Counted from the first letter of the stretch, positions 11,631 to 24,900 are shown. The stretch is DNA of 64,000 nucleotides from Rhizoclosmatium globosum (GCA_002104985.1 MCGO01000077.1:62001-126000), one strand, 5' to 3'. Notes: generated from the sequence alone by a model not told the origin. Made by a program: numbers and translations.

Positions 11631-14495
11631 TCATGAGGTCCTGAAAACTTCAGCAACTTTCGCACAAATCCCTTGGAAGCTCTCATCGACACTTTCACTT
11701 AACACCAGCTCTCTGCCTTTCTCTAAAGCGCCACCATTCACTCCATTTAACGGGATGACAAACTGAATACTACGACTCCGTTTATCAACTCCACTACTAT
11801 CTCCACTATGCTTTGCCGAACGAGTTTGCTCAATAATTAGTCCTTTCGTACTCTTCAGAACAGTTTCAACGCGTTTTTGGACAGCGGCAGAGTTTTCGAG
11901 GAAGCTTGGTGATTCTGTGGAGGACCGGGATGGGGATGTGTTGGCACTGTTTGGGCGACTGGAACTAATTGCGCTCGACTTGCTTTCCCGTGCAGATTTG
12001 TTCTTAGATGGTACGGAATCTGGAAGAAATAGCATGGGCACAATCAGAAGGTTAACGTCATGCAAGTGCGCTATTTTGAGAATATTGCGATATCCCGTCA
12101 TAACAGGTGATTGTGATGTGAGTTCCTTGACAGAATCTAAACAGAGGAAACAATGAGTTAACATTCAACAAACATCAAAGAACACAAACCATCTTCACCA
12201 ACAATCAAATGAAACAAAACATGAACTTGAGGAATATTCGAATGCTTCGTGACAAAGAAATCACCCTCTTGCACAACACCGCCACCCTCACGCGCATCCA
12301 TAGCCTTCTTGATTTGAATTTCAACGTCGTCAAAATGGAATTCTGTTGCCTGTCGGCAACGCATCATAATATCACGATTTGCAGTTCTCCCTAGTCCATA
12401 TCCTTCCAGTTGCGATGCCTTGACAAGCAAGATACAACCGCTCAAGGTATTACTGTACAACCCTGCTGCAGTCTGAGCCCGCAATGCCTTTTGCTCCATT
12501 TCCAAACCAGCTGGAAATACAGCGTCTACAAGCAACGGGACAATGGACACGCGAAAACTGTACATAGTGCGGACCTGCGTTCCAAAGTAAGCTGTAAACG
12601 ATTCCGAGACTTCTTGCGGTATACTAGTTTCACTTTGATCTCGCTTTTGAGCCTCAAAGGCAGAGGGAATAGAGTCAATATGGAGCGCTTCCATAGCTTT
12701 TCCGAGGAAATTCGTGAATCCTTTCTGGAGGTTGTTGAATTGTGCCGTTGGTGTTGCAGTCCCGGATGCAGATGATGGGGGAGGAGCACCGGTTGCAGCT
12801 GCAGTTATGGATGCAAAATCAGCCGAGATTTTGGCTTGTTGCTGTTGAATGAATGCGAAAGGAGAGAAAGATTTGTTGACTGCAAAAATTGAAGCAGCGG
12901 ACTGTGGGGCACTGACTTCATCTGATGATGCTGTGATTCCAGCTTTTTGATTTGCTAAGGGAGAATTCGCGGGAAGTCGAGGTGTTGTATTCCACGGTAA
13001 CGATGAGTTTGAATTTGAGCGTTTGAGTGCACCTGTTGAATTGGAACGATTCAATTCGTTTGCCGATCCGCTTGAGATAGAGCGTTGTCCTGTTCCAGCT
13101 TTTTGTGCTCTTGCGGGTTTGTTTGGTGGTGCATTGGTTTTGAATAACATATTTCGCGTAGCAGTGTCCCGAATTTGTCTCTCAACCACCTCTGGGTTTT
13201 CTAAGAGAAGTACAATCGCTTGCTGAAGGTTTCGCTTTGCCAAAGTAAGTGCCGCTTTCGCTTGGTCATCAGAAAATCCCATTTCTTTGACCTCAGAGAT
13301 CAATATGACCAATTCAGGCTAATAAAAAATAAATAAGCCGAGGCGAGTTCGCAATTGTCACTCACGTCTGTGGTGTTAGGTGTCGAAGTTTCCGGCTCTG
13401 CTCTCTCTTGAATTGGTGGAGTGTTTGTTCCGCTGTTATTGGCGCTTAAAAGTCCCTCCAAGCTTCCTACTCGCATCATACTATGAGACGGAGTCCTTTT
13501 GAGCTTACTGACAGCTCCCTCCAGCACGCGATCTCCCTCATCCACCAGCTTTGCCAGAGATGCAGCAATTGCATCTGTATTTTTAACTTGCGTTTTCACC
13601 GGTGCGTTTTCTGTTTCTAACGGAATTTGGTCGGCAAGAATCAGGAGTTCGTTGTGAACCTAAGGTAAAGGAAAAGTATTCATGCCCTACTGTTTCTGGT
13701 TTCTTTCACTTACTTTAATTACAAAGTCCCGATACTCTGCCTTCTGACCATCTCGTAACTCTGCTAATAGACTTTCTCGTGTTGCATCGAATATCATAAG
13801 CTCCTCGCGAGCTTCAACTGCTGAAAGTCGTTGAATTTGATGGTTTGAATCCCCAAGTCGGCTTTGTTCCTCATGTGAAGAAGAATCTGAATTCATACTC
13901 GTCCTTCGTGAATGCTGGGGATACGAGTGTTGAGTGTCGTCAATATCCAGTTCAAGCACCCACATCCAGTGAATACACAAGCTGCTTCCTCAGCTCCTTC
14001 GTTTCTTCCAAGTTCGCATGTACTGCCATAGAGTAGGTGCGTTCAAGGTCCATCAGGGTGTCAAATAGGGTTGGAATGTTGATGAGGGCATGGTAAGCGC
14101 GAGGAAAGACGGGCTGCACCGAGAATCAGACAGTTTGTATGAAAGATAAATTAAGGTACCAGCACAGCGTCCGAGTAGAGCAGCGAGCGAGTGGTAAAGT
14201 ACTGAGCCCACTTCGTTGCCGCGGCTTCCCTTGCCTTGTGATCCGCAGAGGTCACGCGCCAATCTGTGAATCAAACAGAGTTTAATCGAGTGACTAAGCG
14301 GCGGCGAATGCGCGTGCGGCGACACTCACGTTCGGCGATCTGGGCCTCGGTTGCGGCTTGAACAGCGGCGCCAACAGCCTTCGCAGCAACGGCGCGCGCG
14401 AGAAGCTTTTGTTCGATTGGCGGCTCGGCGAAGGGTTCAACTCCGGTGGCGCTGATTGAAACTGCGGCAGAAACAGCGGAGCTTTCAGGTCCCAT
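11631..14495 (-). CDS. FERRY3/C12orf4-like protein with internal UBA-like domain
   Basis: Seven exons: 14330-14495, 14160-14263, 13964-14113, 13714-13914, 13366-13659, 12190-13318 and 11631-12136; 849 residues, phases closed. The N-terminal half is helical, with LFDTLMDLERTY and EYRDFVIKVHNELL aligning with the human C12orf4 helices. A UBA-like segment (VKEMGFSDDQAKAALTLAKR) starts near residue 312. The C-terminal half contains TAYFGTQVRTMYSFR, TEFHFDDVE, DFFVTKHSNIPQVHVLFHL and TGYRNILKIAHLHDV, the most diagnostic block. In animals C12orf4 (FERRY3) is a subunit of the five-part FERRY complex that binds Rab5 and mRNA on early endosomes. Other FERRY subunits are not in this window, so the fungal role is inference. 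It is divergent from the membrane-family gene at 14578, with an 82-bp gap between the two starts. Confidence 0.8.
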
Positions 14496-14577
14496 CGAAC
14501 GCCAACCAAACTCTTTCAAACCAAAGAATTGCGAGCAAGTAGCCAATCATGTTTTCATTCTCTCCAAAATCCCAATC

Positions 14578-15484
14578 ATGAACAAAACAATGGACACCCC
14601 ACTCATCAACAATGGCACACAAGTCTTTGTCCCCTCCACTATCTCAAACAGTATCCAACTCTTGATCATGGGAATGGTTCTTGAAGTAAATGCTAGAGGT
14701 CTCATATCCACATACACAAATATCAAGAATAGAACCGGCTGCATGCCGGTGTTGGGTCTGATGTTTGCTGCAAATATATTCTCTGTGCTTCTCGTATGGG
14801 CTGGTGCATGGATTCTCTTTGTTGGTCAAGATAAATGCAATCAAGTGTCAGTGTTTCTAACGTTTGCATGGAATCTGTTCTTTTGTACGTTTGACGCGTT
14901 TCTTCTATTCAAGACGTCTCGCGTATGTCGCCACGCGACATGGTTTCTCTCTGTCTCTTCGGTATTTATGATAAATAGATTGGCATGGGCGGCATATGAT
15001 CTTTCGCTGGCCCAAGGACTGTGGAATGAAGGACTAAACCTTTGTCTCATTTTGGACAGCCTTACGAGTGGAACAGGTGTATTGATATCGGATATACTTT
15101 GCGATGTATTGTGTACAGCCATTACTTTGCGAGTGGTTTTAACGTTGCAGAAGACGGAGACAGAACCCAACAAATTGTATCAAGTTCTTTGCCGCGAAAA
15201 CTGTAATACCATTCGACAAACAATAGCTCATGCATATTAACAATCAATACATAGTGCTTAGGACTGTATTTGTTTCACTGGCTCATATAATCGTTGTTGT
15301 TACGTTGATATCAGATGGATGGTGGTTGCAAATTGCCAGTGCAGTGAGCAGTTACATATTTGTAGAAAGCTTGAACAGTTGAGTTTAAGCCGAAAATATT
15401 CTCGATCATACTGACAACAAACTAGGCGAGTTTTTTTGGCGAAAGGCACGAGCTGACGCCATAACGGATGGCCAATACCCGTAG
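14578..15484 (+). CDS. Multi-span membrane protein, local family member 2
   Basis: Three exons: 14578-15202, 15255-15377 and 15426-15484; 268 residues. The start is the ATG at 14578, since upstream sequence belongs to the divergent FERRY3-like promoter. Hydrophobic helices include LLIMGMVLEVNARG, VLGLMFAANIFSVLLVWAG and LISDILCDVLCTAITL. Shared family motifs are VLE-N-RGL near the N terminus, TFDAFLLFKTSRV, and the C-terminal LNSEFFWRKARA. It is closest to the next gene, which lies only 47 bp downstream in the same direction and has the same two introns. Function is not recognised. Confidence 0.75.
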
Positions 15485-15531
15485 TTCTTGCAATTATTTC
15501 CTTCAGAAAATAGACCAATAAAACACGCACA

Positions 15532-16412
15532 ATGGCATCCTCGAAGAGTGAAGAAGCTGAGCTCATTGTTTCTCCAGAGTTGTCCACCACGATTGAAGTT
15601 CTGATTATTGGCATGATTCTTGAAATCAATATCAGAGGATTACTTTCATCCTTTTCAAAGCTAGCCGCCAAAAACGGCTCTCCTTTCGTAATGTGGCTGA
15701 TTATTGCAGGAAACTGTTTTTCTCTTATGCTCGCCATATCGAGCATCTGGCTACTATTTACCACGGAAGAAAACTATACAGCTGTAAAGACTGTTGTAAA
15801 TATTGCATATCAACTTTTCTACACCACCTTTGACGCATTCTTGTTATTCAAAACTTCCAGAGTTTGGAGTCACACACGCTGGTTCGTGGTTGTGTCCAGC
15901 ATATTTATGGCAAACAGAATTGGTTGGGCAATTTACGAACTTGGTTCTGCTCGTGAACCGTGGAGCTCACAAACAAGTCTCACGGCACAGAACGTACTTA
16001 GTGCCAGCGGTGTTCTCGCATCAGATATTGCATGTGATGTTTTTTGCACGGTAATGACGATTCTCTTGGTTTGCAAGATGAAAACCCATTCCGAAAAGCC
16101 GAATCCGTTGTTTGCAGTTCTTTGGCAGGAAAATTGTAAGGCTTATTCTTCTATGATTGGTGGTTTAACTTTGTGAATTCAGTGCTTCGAACGACATTTA
16201 TAATGATTGTCCAGATTCTAACCGCCATCGCTGTCGCTCAAGGTGAATGGTGGATGACAATCGCAAGTGCAATCAATGGTTACGTGATTGTTCAGAGTCT
16301 AAACAGTTGAGTTCCTTACGCATTCCACTCTATCAAAGATTGACGTTCTGAATTAGGCGAGTTTTTCTGGAGAAAAGCAAGAGCTGAGGCAATCTTGATG
16401 AATTCTTACTAA
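15532..16412 (+). CDS. Multi-span membrane protein, local family member 3
   Basis: Three exons: 15532-16135, 16183-16305 and 16357-16412; 260 residues. It is a tandem duplicate of the gene just upstream: same exon lengths at the 3' end (middle exon 123 bp in both), same intron phases, and the shared VLIIGMILEINIRGL, TFDAFLLFKTSRV and LNSEFFWRKARAEA motifs. The short extracellular or cytosolic ends leave little besides the membrane bundle, which suggests a compact channel-, carrier- or receptor-like protein. No catalytic motif is visible. Confidence 0.75.
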
Positions 16413-16418
16413 TAATAC

Positions 16419-16424
16419 AATAAA
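16419..16424 (+). terminator. AATAAA poly(A) signal candidate
   Basis: AATAAA seven bases after the stop of the third membrane-family gene, before the RMD1-like gene that starts at 16498. Confidence 0.35.
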
Positions 16425-16497
16425 GATAGAAGATAAGGAAAAGAGAGTACTTTTGTTATTTTCCAACTCTACCAAAAACCAACCAACCCGAATCACG

Positions 16498-18483
16498 ATG
16501 GATAACTTCAAGTCGCCACCACCGATTTCCGCGCGTCGAACGCACAGCTCGAGCAGTGCCGCCAATCCAGTTGCCGCAGTGCCCGTTGTCCCGCAGCGAA
16601 CGACAAAGACAGCCTCAAAGGTTGGTCCCATCTACCACCTAATCCTCTCTGCAACCAACCAAACCAACCAAACCAAACCAGCTCGTCGTGTTCCCGCCCG
16701 CCTCGCCGCCGCTTCAGCCCTTTGCGCCATCACAGCCAATCTCAATCGCGAAACCACCCTCGGCATCGAACATGGACGTCCAGTCGCCCGGCCTCGATCC
16801 CTCCTCGCATCCTGAACTCAGCTCAAGTGTTCCGGAATATCCGCCGGCCCAACCCGCAGAGAAACCCGTGTCTTCTCATAAATCGAATCCATCAGGCCCA
16901 CGAACTGAGGCTGAATGGATTTCAAAGGAGTCTCGTAATTTGCTGCCGAGGGTCACGGCTTACTGTGCTGCCGATGCTTATGATATTAAGGCCATTGCTG
17001 CGTTCTTGAAAACGAAACATGGTGTTGTGGGACGTGTTTATGACGAATGTCTCTACATTTCGTATGAACACAGAGTTGCGGGCGGTGCGGCTGGGTATGC
17101 GGCATTGATTCAGCGGCATACTGCGCGATTGCTGGGTTGGTTTATTTGGTTCTCGCCTACAGAGTTTGTTGACCTATTCTTGACTAGTTCCCCCAGCAAG
17201 CTCAAGCACTCTCAGTGCATCGAACCTAACAGAAACTGTTAAACAAGAAGCTGAAATTCAGTATGTTGCTTCCGTTTCTTCTCTACGGAACTGAAAGTGA
17301 TCTCATATTCTTCTTAGCCCTCGTCATTCGCAAACCTCAGCGCCACCCACCACTCCTATTCATGCAAATATGCCAGGATTATACGCAAACTTCCCCGACA
17401 CGCATCTTACGGATCCCCATTTGACTTCCCCCATTGTTCCCACCACAGAAAGCGAGGACGTGATTGCTGAAGAAGAAATAGCTCTCGCTTCATCCGTTGA
17501 AACAGCAGAAGTAAATGACGCTGTCGGAAGCCTCCGTCGTCGACATGGTGGATCAACTCATGGCAGTGGGGCTCGACTAAGTGCTCTCAACAACCCACCC
17601 CAAATCGCTGGAAATTATCAATCCAATACCAACCCAGTTCAAAGCAATACCCTCGGTGTTGAAAAAGACTACAAATGGATGGGTCGAAACGAAGTTTTTC
17701 TCTTTGACTTTGGAGTCATTGTCCTCTGGAACTTTACCGTGGAAGAAGAGAACCTCTACCTATCCATCCTGAAACCGTTCGCAACGAGTCCACGAAGTTT
17801 GAGTGACGCTGAAGTGGAAGACTTTCACTTTCAGTACGACTTTTCGCGACCCAATCAACCTAGGATTTTCAATGATATGATTACACTGAAATCTGGAAAT
17901 CCAATGATTAAATTGACGATTTCTCATGGAATGTCACAGTCTGTGAAACTCGCTCGCTTCGAAAACATCATGGAACAGGAAATTGCTGAATACATGGCAT
18001 TGCCAAAAATGATGGCGAAACATGGAGAAGTGAAACTCACGCGTGATGATGTCATGAGAGTCGTTGGTCGCTTGTTCCGTTTACGAATGGACGTCAATTT
18101 GGTTTCAAATGTACTTGATACCCCAGAGATCTTTTGGAGTGAAGATGAGCTCCAAGGATTATACAATGCCATTCGAGGTAATTACTCGGAATCCTTGTTG
18201 TCTAATGCCTAAATTCCTTCTCATCCGTAAGGCTATTTGGAGATTTCGCAACGTGTTAAGCTTCTCAATTCGCGTACTGGAGTAATTTCTGATCTATTGG
18301 ATATGCTTTCAGATCACTTGCACGGAAGTCAAATGAGTAAGTTCTTTCAAGGTACAAGACGCCAATAATTAACCCTAATTTGCAGCCATGATGACTCGCA
18401 TTGTTATCTTCCTGATCGTTGTCACGTGTATTGTGGCATCTGCTGAAGTGTACGTCAAAATGTTGCTGGAAAGGCGGTTTTGA
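16498..18483 (+). CDS. RMD1/RMD8-family DUF155 protein
   Basis: Six exons: 16498-16620, 16682-17135, 17197-17260, 17318-18177, 18232-18336 and 18386-18483; 567 residues. A Pro/Ser-rich N terminus is followed by a domain with RVTAYCAADAYDIKAIAAFL. The DUF155 core is then clear: NEVFLFDFGVIVLWNFTVEE, SHGMSQSVKLARFENIMEQ, LFRLRMDVNLVSNVLDTPE and VKLLNSRTGVISDLLDML. A single C-terminal membrane segment (IVIFLIVVTCIVASAEVYV) ends the protein, as in yeast Rmd1/Rmd8 and animal RMND1. Yeast members were named for a need in meiotic nuclear division; RMND1 anchors mitoribosomes at the inner membrane. No clear mitochondrial presequence is seen, so the cytosolic Rmd1/Rmd8 branch is more likely. Confidence 0.88.
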
Positions 18484-18533
18484 CAATATTATGTTCAATT
18501 GATATCGTCACATACGTATTAAACACAATGAAT

Positions 18534-21500
18534 TTATTGGAATATGCTTCCAAACAGGAAAATGTAGAACTTTTTGTACAGCCATGTCATTACCCAAAAT
18601 GAGGTCGCGAGAATCGCAAGTGCTCCGTAGATCCCATCTTCAGCCTTTAGCAAGAGCATGAAGTCAAAGTATGGAAGACTAAAACCGATTCCTAGAACCA
18701 CAATGGTCGTACCAGCCAGGATAAAAAAGCTACGCGACCATAACTGCATGATAGTTCGGTCGGATCGAAGCATATGAACAGACTACACCATGTTTAGTCA
18801 GCACAAAGATCAAGTTCAGTAAAATAAAATCCATACCAATGTTTGCACGATAAGGGTGCCCAGGAAGAAGAACGTCCTGAACCTCGGCACATCATTCTTC
18901 CTAAATATCTTGAAATAACAGAAAATACCATAGCAATACAGTATTTCTGCTATCGAGACCATAATAGCAAAAGCAAGAATAAATTTCGATTGTTCATAGT
19001 CCCACAGAATAGGATGCAAAATAACTGCATCATCTGCACGATCCCATGATATCGATAGCCGCGATAAATCTATCAACACTTTGATTGAAAACACGTGAAT
19101 AGTCCCAAGAGGCAGAAGGGTTGGTATGCACACTCCTTGAATGGTGACGGCAATGGCATGACCTATTTTTTGGTTAAAACTACTGATAAACCATCTTCAA
19201 AGTACCTATGTTGCATGTCACACAGGCTCGTATGTAATTTATGATGTTTTGAGAAGCTATCCGCCCTGTGACTATTCCTTGTGGCAAGAAGTTCAAGGTT
19301 TTATCCAAAAGTAGAACATCTGCAATTTCTTTAATTAAGGTGGCGCCATTCTCGACAGCGATTCCGAGATCTGCAGCTTGCATAGCCAAAGCTATTGTGG
19401 AGATTAAAATAAGATTTTAGATTTTAGTACAAACCATCATTGATTCCATCGCCCATAAATCCAACACAATTATTTCCTCCTTTTAATGCACGTATAATTC
19501 TCAGTTTTTGTATCGGTGTCAACTCCGTAAATATTTTTGTTGAAGCAGCAACATTTCTCAAAACTGAATCGGGCATGTGATCAATATGTTCACCTCGAAG
19601 GAAATGAAACGGTTCTGGGATCCCAATCATGGAGCATAATTTAATGGTGGAGCCAAGTGAATCTCCAGTGAGGATTTTAAAGTCGACATTCAGATCATCA
19701 ATCAATGCAAGTGTGTCTTTCACGGATGATCTGGGAGGGTCGAAAAAGTTAACGAATCCGAGAAACGTCATACCGCTTTCGTGATGAGGCTCAAAGCGTG
19801 TTCGCATATCAGTATATGAAAACCTTTTGTACGCTACACCAACGAATCGCATTCCATCACATGTTATTCCAACTGACATTCTCATAATGCATGCATAATA
19901 GTAATCTGACATTGGTTCCATAGTATTCGAATCAATTTGGATATATGAGCAACATGACAACAGTTCCTTCAAAGCCCCTTTCGTCAGCAACACAACATCT
20001 CCAAAGGACATCCTCTCAAATGCTGGATTACCTTTAATTTCAAAATCGTCCATTTTGCGTAATATGACAGAGATTCTCCGTCGAGAATACTCAAACGGAA
20101 TGCAGTCCAGCAAATGGAAGTTTCGTTCAAGATTTTGGTCGCTTAATCCAGTTAAAGACTGTGCTTTTTGAATTATGGCTTTATCAATTGCATTTTGAAC
20201 GCCTCCATGAAGTTTAGCATTCAAGTACGCACACTGGAGGACTGCTAATGATGGAAGGCCACTGAACTCTACATATTGCGTAACGATAGCCTTATCCTGC
20301 GTCAATGTGCCTGACTTATCACAACACAAGATATTCATGGATCCCATTTTCCATACTGAATTTACTGACTTGACAATGACGCGGCTCTTTCGCATGAGTT
20401 CATAAGCGCCTCTTGATCCTGCCGCAGAGAGTACAGTTGGCAACATATCTGGAATCAAGCCCAACACTACAGTCACACACATTTTCAAAACGTGGTCAAG
20501 AAATGAATCGCTTCTAAAGTATCGAGCGATATAGTTCCCGATTATACCAATTGTAACGGCACCGAGTATCCACCATACTATCCGGCGGATATCGTTATTC
20601 ATCCAACTTTCCAACGAGGTTTGATCCTCCTTAGAACCTAATTCAGTGCCAAAATAAGACTCCATCAGTTGCTTGTGGAATGAATCTCGGTTGGTTCGAA
20701 CTACAATGCCAATCCCTGAACCGGACAGAATTGATGTACCAGATAGTACTACATTTGATATCTCAACACAACTGGGTCCTGCAATATTTGAAGTGGAAGC
20801 TTTTGATGTCGTACTTCGCTCGCCATTTAATTTCGGTTCTCTAAACAATTATATCAGATCCATCGTTAATCAAGGAATGGGGCACCTACTTTACAAAGAG
20901 GTTCTTGGCTTCCAATAAACGAACATCTGCAGGAATCAAATCACCAGCCTTGAAAAGAATCAAATCTCCTAACACGACTTCTTCTGCGGTGACAAGGACT
21001 TCAAACGGATGAGAGCAAGTCTCGTTTTCACGGCGTAGTACTTTAAAGTGAGCTGTTGTGAGTTTCATGAGAAGGTGCGATTTCTGGACACTTCGAAGTT
21101 CAAGAAACAGTCTAACAGAAACAGAAAGAGTCATAATTAACAAGAAATGATACACAACGTTTTCGTTGTATACTGTAGTAATAATACAGAGTGCTAGTAG
21201 CATCAAGTGAATTGGATTTAGAACTGTTCGCAGCGTTATTCTTAGAGTCTCTCTTGAAAGACTACCATTTTTTCCAATAATTCGTGTGAGAGAAGACTCC
21301 TTCCGTTTAGCGCCTCTGTTATTTGCTTCTTCAAACGTAAGTCCCATGCATGAGGCTTTGAAATTCGCGAGAAGTTCTTGGTTTGAGAGATTGGCAACTT
21401 CTGAAAGTGATCTGAAGTCATATAGAAGAGAGGGGCCATGATTTGAGTCAAGTTTATCACTGACATAGATCTCTTGCAACCAATCTAGTATCGAAGTTTC

Positions 21501-21944
21501 TTTTGAGCTAGTTGGTTTGGGATTCTTATTTGCCCTTAACGTTTTCGATTCATTTGGTCGCGACGAAGGATGTACATAACCAGATTTCCAGTGTTTGTTT
21601 AAATTTGGATTCAATGATTCGTAGGTCATGGCAGATTTCGGTATGGGTGTAATGTCTGGATCAACTTTGACAGCTTCAGATTGAAAGTGCACTGTCGATG
21701 GAGGAGGAATCTCAATATTGATCTGTTTTACCCAAAAGCCTCGCTCGTGGTACGGACTTAATGGATCATAATGATAATTGGTTTCTTGGTCACTTTCCTT
21801 CTGTATCCTCTCTTCGTCGAGTAACACTGCGCGACGTGTTGAAGGATCTACTTCCCAAGCTGGCGCATACCTACTTATGTATTTGGGTTCCTTAGCAGAT
21901 ACTTCATCTGCGGCTGGCGCAGCCATAGCAAGATGATAATTCAT
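18534..21944 (-). CDS. P3B (MgtA/MgtB-type) P-type ATPase, probable Mg2+ transporter
   Basis: Five exons: 20890-21944, 19435-20840, 19206-19391, 18837-19162 and 18534-18782; 1073 residues, phases closed; a second Met at 21926 is possible. P-type signatures: phosphorylation loop CCDKSGTLTQDKAIV, nucleotide-site KGA (LLTKGALKELL), FDPPR, TGD (FKILTGDSLGS) and the hinge GDGINDALAMQAADLGIAV. The M4 motif GLIPDMLPTVLSA, the actuator loop and the C-terminal six-helix block (VLIDLSRLSISWD) follow bacterial MgtA closely. MgtA-type pumps import Mg2+ down its gradient at low external magnesium. Oddities: Ser for Thr in DKTGT, NGER where TGES is usual, Asp for Glu in the PEMLP-like motif, and a polar N-terminal extension of well over 150 residues absent from bacteria. 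Substrate is inferred from family only. Confidence 0.85.
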
Positions 21945-21993
21945 TTGAACGTTTACTGTTCAGAAATAATGTCAAAACAAATCAACGAAAAAA

Positions 21994-24900
21994 TCAAGTG
22001 TGGCGAGTCTCATTCCACTTTTCCAAAGCAGCCACACGAAGCTGTTTCTGGGCATCTTCACCCATCTGAGCCACCATTCTCGCAAACCACGCGTCTTCGT
22101 CCTTTTCAGCATTCTTTTGAAGAAGTTCGTGTGGTGTGCCATATTCAACAACTTTTCCGTAATCCAAAACAAGAACTCGATCAAAGTCAATGATTGTTTG
22201 CAAACTGGAATTCTTCGTTAGTGTTTTTTCGGACAACTTCATTGAAACTCACCGATGAGCAATACACAATACAGTGGATGAGGCAAATAAACCGGAGGAG
22301 GAACGAATGGCTGATTGAACAAGCGCATCCGTTCTCATATCCACAGCACTAGTGGCTTCGTCAAGAACAATCAATCGAGAGTTCCTTAAGATGGCACGGG
22401 CGAGGCAAATCAGTTGTCTTTCTCCAACACTCCAATTGCTTCCATTTTCGGCCACAGGACTCTCCAAGCCGTCCGCCATTTGCTCAACAGACCCCTTGAG
22501 CTCGACACTCTCAAGAGCGCTCCAAAGTTGAGCATCTTGATAAACGCCAAAGGGATCAAGGTTGTAACGCAATGTACCCTTGAAGCAGAAGGGTTCCTGG
22601 ATTGAACTTGGTTAAAAGATATTTGACTAAAACGTGTAGCAAACCTGAGGGATAATACTAATTCGAGAACGAAGGTCAAAGAGTCCCAGCTTTGATGTGG
22701 AAATATTGTCAAGTACAATCGAATCGACTGGAGTTGGTTCCACAAGTCGAAACAAGACTTGCAACAACGAACTTTTACCTGCACCAGTTCTGTAACATAG
22801 TTAGTGGAAATATCACAACTTAATTCTGCTTTTACCTTCCAACAACTCCGATCTTCATTCCACCAGGGATCTTGACACTGATGTCACTTAAAACCTTCTT
22901 TCCAGGAACAGTTGGGTAAGACATTGACATGTTTGTGATTTCCAACTCTCCAGACGTTGGCCAATTCTCAGGTGGGACAACATCAGTTTTCGGTGGAGCC
23001 TCGGATTCCAAGTTTGAGTATTCCAAAACACGCTCAACACTGATCATCAAGTTCTCAACTTCAGCACTTTGTCGGACAGCCCACTGCAAAGTTCCAACCA
23101 ACTGCAAAGAGTACGTCAACAGTAAACCAACAGTTCCACTATTCAATCCAATCGTGTTCCCTGCTGGTCCTTTCAATCCCACACTTGCAAAACTGATGAT
23201 GGCCAAAAAGACTGCTGACATCAAATCAAGGCGAAGTCCCAACCAACGTGAGCTCGAAATGAAACTGAAATACATGCGGGTATTTTCGTTTTGGATGTTA
23301 ACGAACTCCTGCACGAAGCGTGTTTCGCACGAAAACGCACGAATAGTTGAGAGACCTTCGAGAGTAGAAGGGACTGTTGTGTAAATAGGACTTCGTGTTG
23401 TTGCTTCATGTCTCTTGACTTGTCGGGAGGTTCGCAAGTAGTATTTCTGGAGGTAAACAAAGACAAAACCAATAACTGGAATGATGATCAAGACGTATGG
23501 AACAATACAGATTGCGATGATAAATGTTCCTGCAATCTACTTGACGGTTAGAGAAATCAAGTAAGATAGTTTGACTTACAATGAAGGAGCACTGTGTGAA
23601 ATCAAAGAAAGTGAGTGGCAGCATTTCATCGGCAAGGTTGACATCTTTACTGAAACGATTCATCAAGCGACCATGAGGATTTTGCTGGAAGAATGACATT
23701 GGACTACGGTAAACAGAATGGAGCATTTTGCGGAAGAGCTTCTCAGTTGCGTTCAAACAGAAGTAAAAGAATAACTCTGCACGAACGATAGAGACGATCA
23801 AGGTTCCAATTGCAAGCGCCAAGAAGATTCCAACATTTTCAGTGTTACGTTGATCTTCGGGTGACTTCAGAGACCACTTGGAGAGGAAGTAATCCGTGAG
23901 AATCAACGAACTCTGCCCAACAACCAAGAAAGCCAACAATACGACAAACATCAAAGCAGATGCTCCGGCACGGAAAAAGTTCCAATAAACACTGAGGGAA
24001 ACTGAACCTTTCTGGACTTCTTCCTTTTGAATCAAAGGAGCTGCACCTGCAGCAATGACATCTTTGGTTGCCGCCTTTGGTCCAACGGTTGCGTCCTCCA
24101 CAATGACAACCTCCTTGGTTTCTTTTTCTACCAAATCATCCACTCCCTCTCCATCGTTGTCATCCCCACCGGCTACCTCCATTTCCTTCATTGCAGCCGC
24201 AAAGACACTTCCCTTTGCTTCAATAACGTCCAAATAATTTCCCTTAGCAGCCACTTTCCCTCCCTCCAAAATAACAACGTCATCACAAAGTCTCGCAAAC
24301 TGTAGCTGATGCGTCACAAGAACTCGAGTCTTATCCTTCAAATATCCGTTGATACATTCTTCAAACAAATGTCGTCCTACTTTCGTGTCTACAGCTGAGA
24401 GTGGATCGTCCATCAAGAAAACATCTGCATTCGAATAGACTGCACGAGCGAGTGCCAAACGGGCTCGCTGGCCTCCAGATAATGTGACTCCACGCTCACC
24501 AATCACAGTCAACTCCCCGTTCCCGAATATCTCGAGGTCCCGGTCCATGGCACAGACTTCAATTACTTTTTTGAATTGGGCGGCATCGTATGGGAGTCCG
24601 AAAGTAACGTTATCGCGAACGGTTCCTGAGAGAATGTACGGCTGTTGTGTGCAGAATGCGATCTTTGGAGGGCGGACGGCGACTTGAGTACCAGCGTATG
24701 CATTCATCTCACCAAGGATTGCGTTCAAGAGACTTGACTTTCCGCTTCCGACAGCTCCAACCACTGCAGTGATGGACCCTTTCTTAAGAGAGAGGTTGAT
24801 ATCCTCTAGAATTGCAGTGCGAGAAGTTGTAGCAGGTGCAAGATCCTTTAAAGGTACAGCGTCAGCAGGAATAAATTCTGGAGCCACCACGGTTTGGTTA

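Noticed and set aside
15300..15764. Minus-strand ORF of 154 codons between two membrane-family genes
   Set aside because: Overlaps well-supported exons of both genes on the plus strand and has no features of its own.
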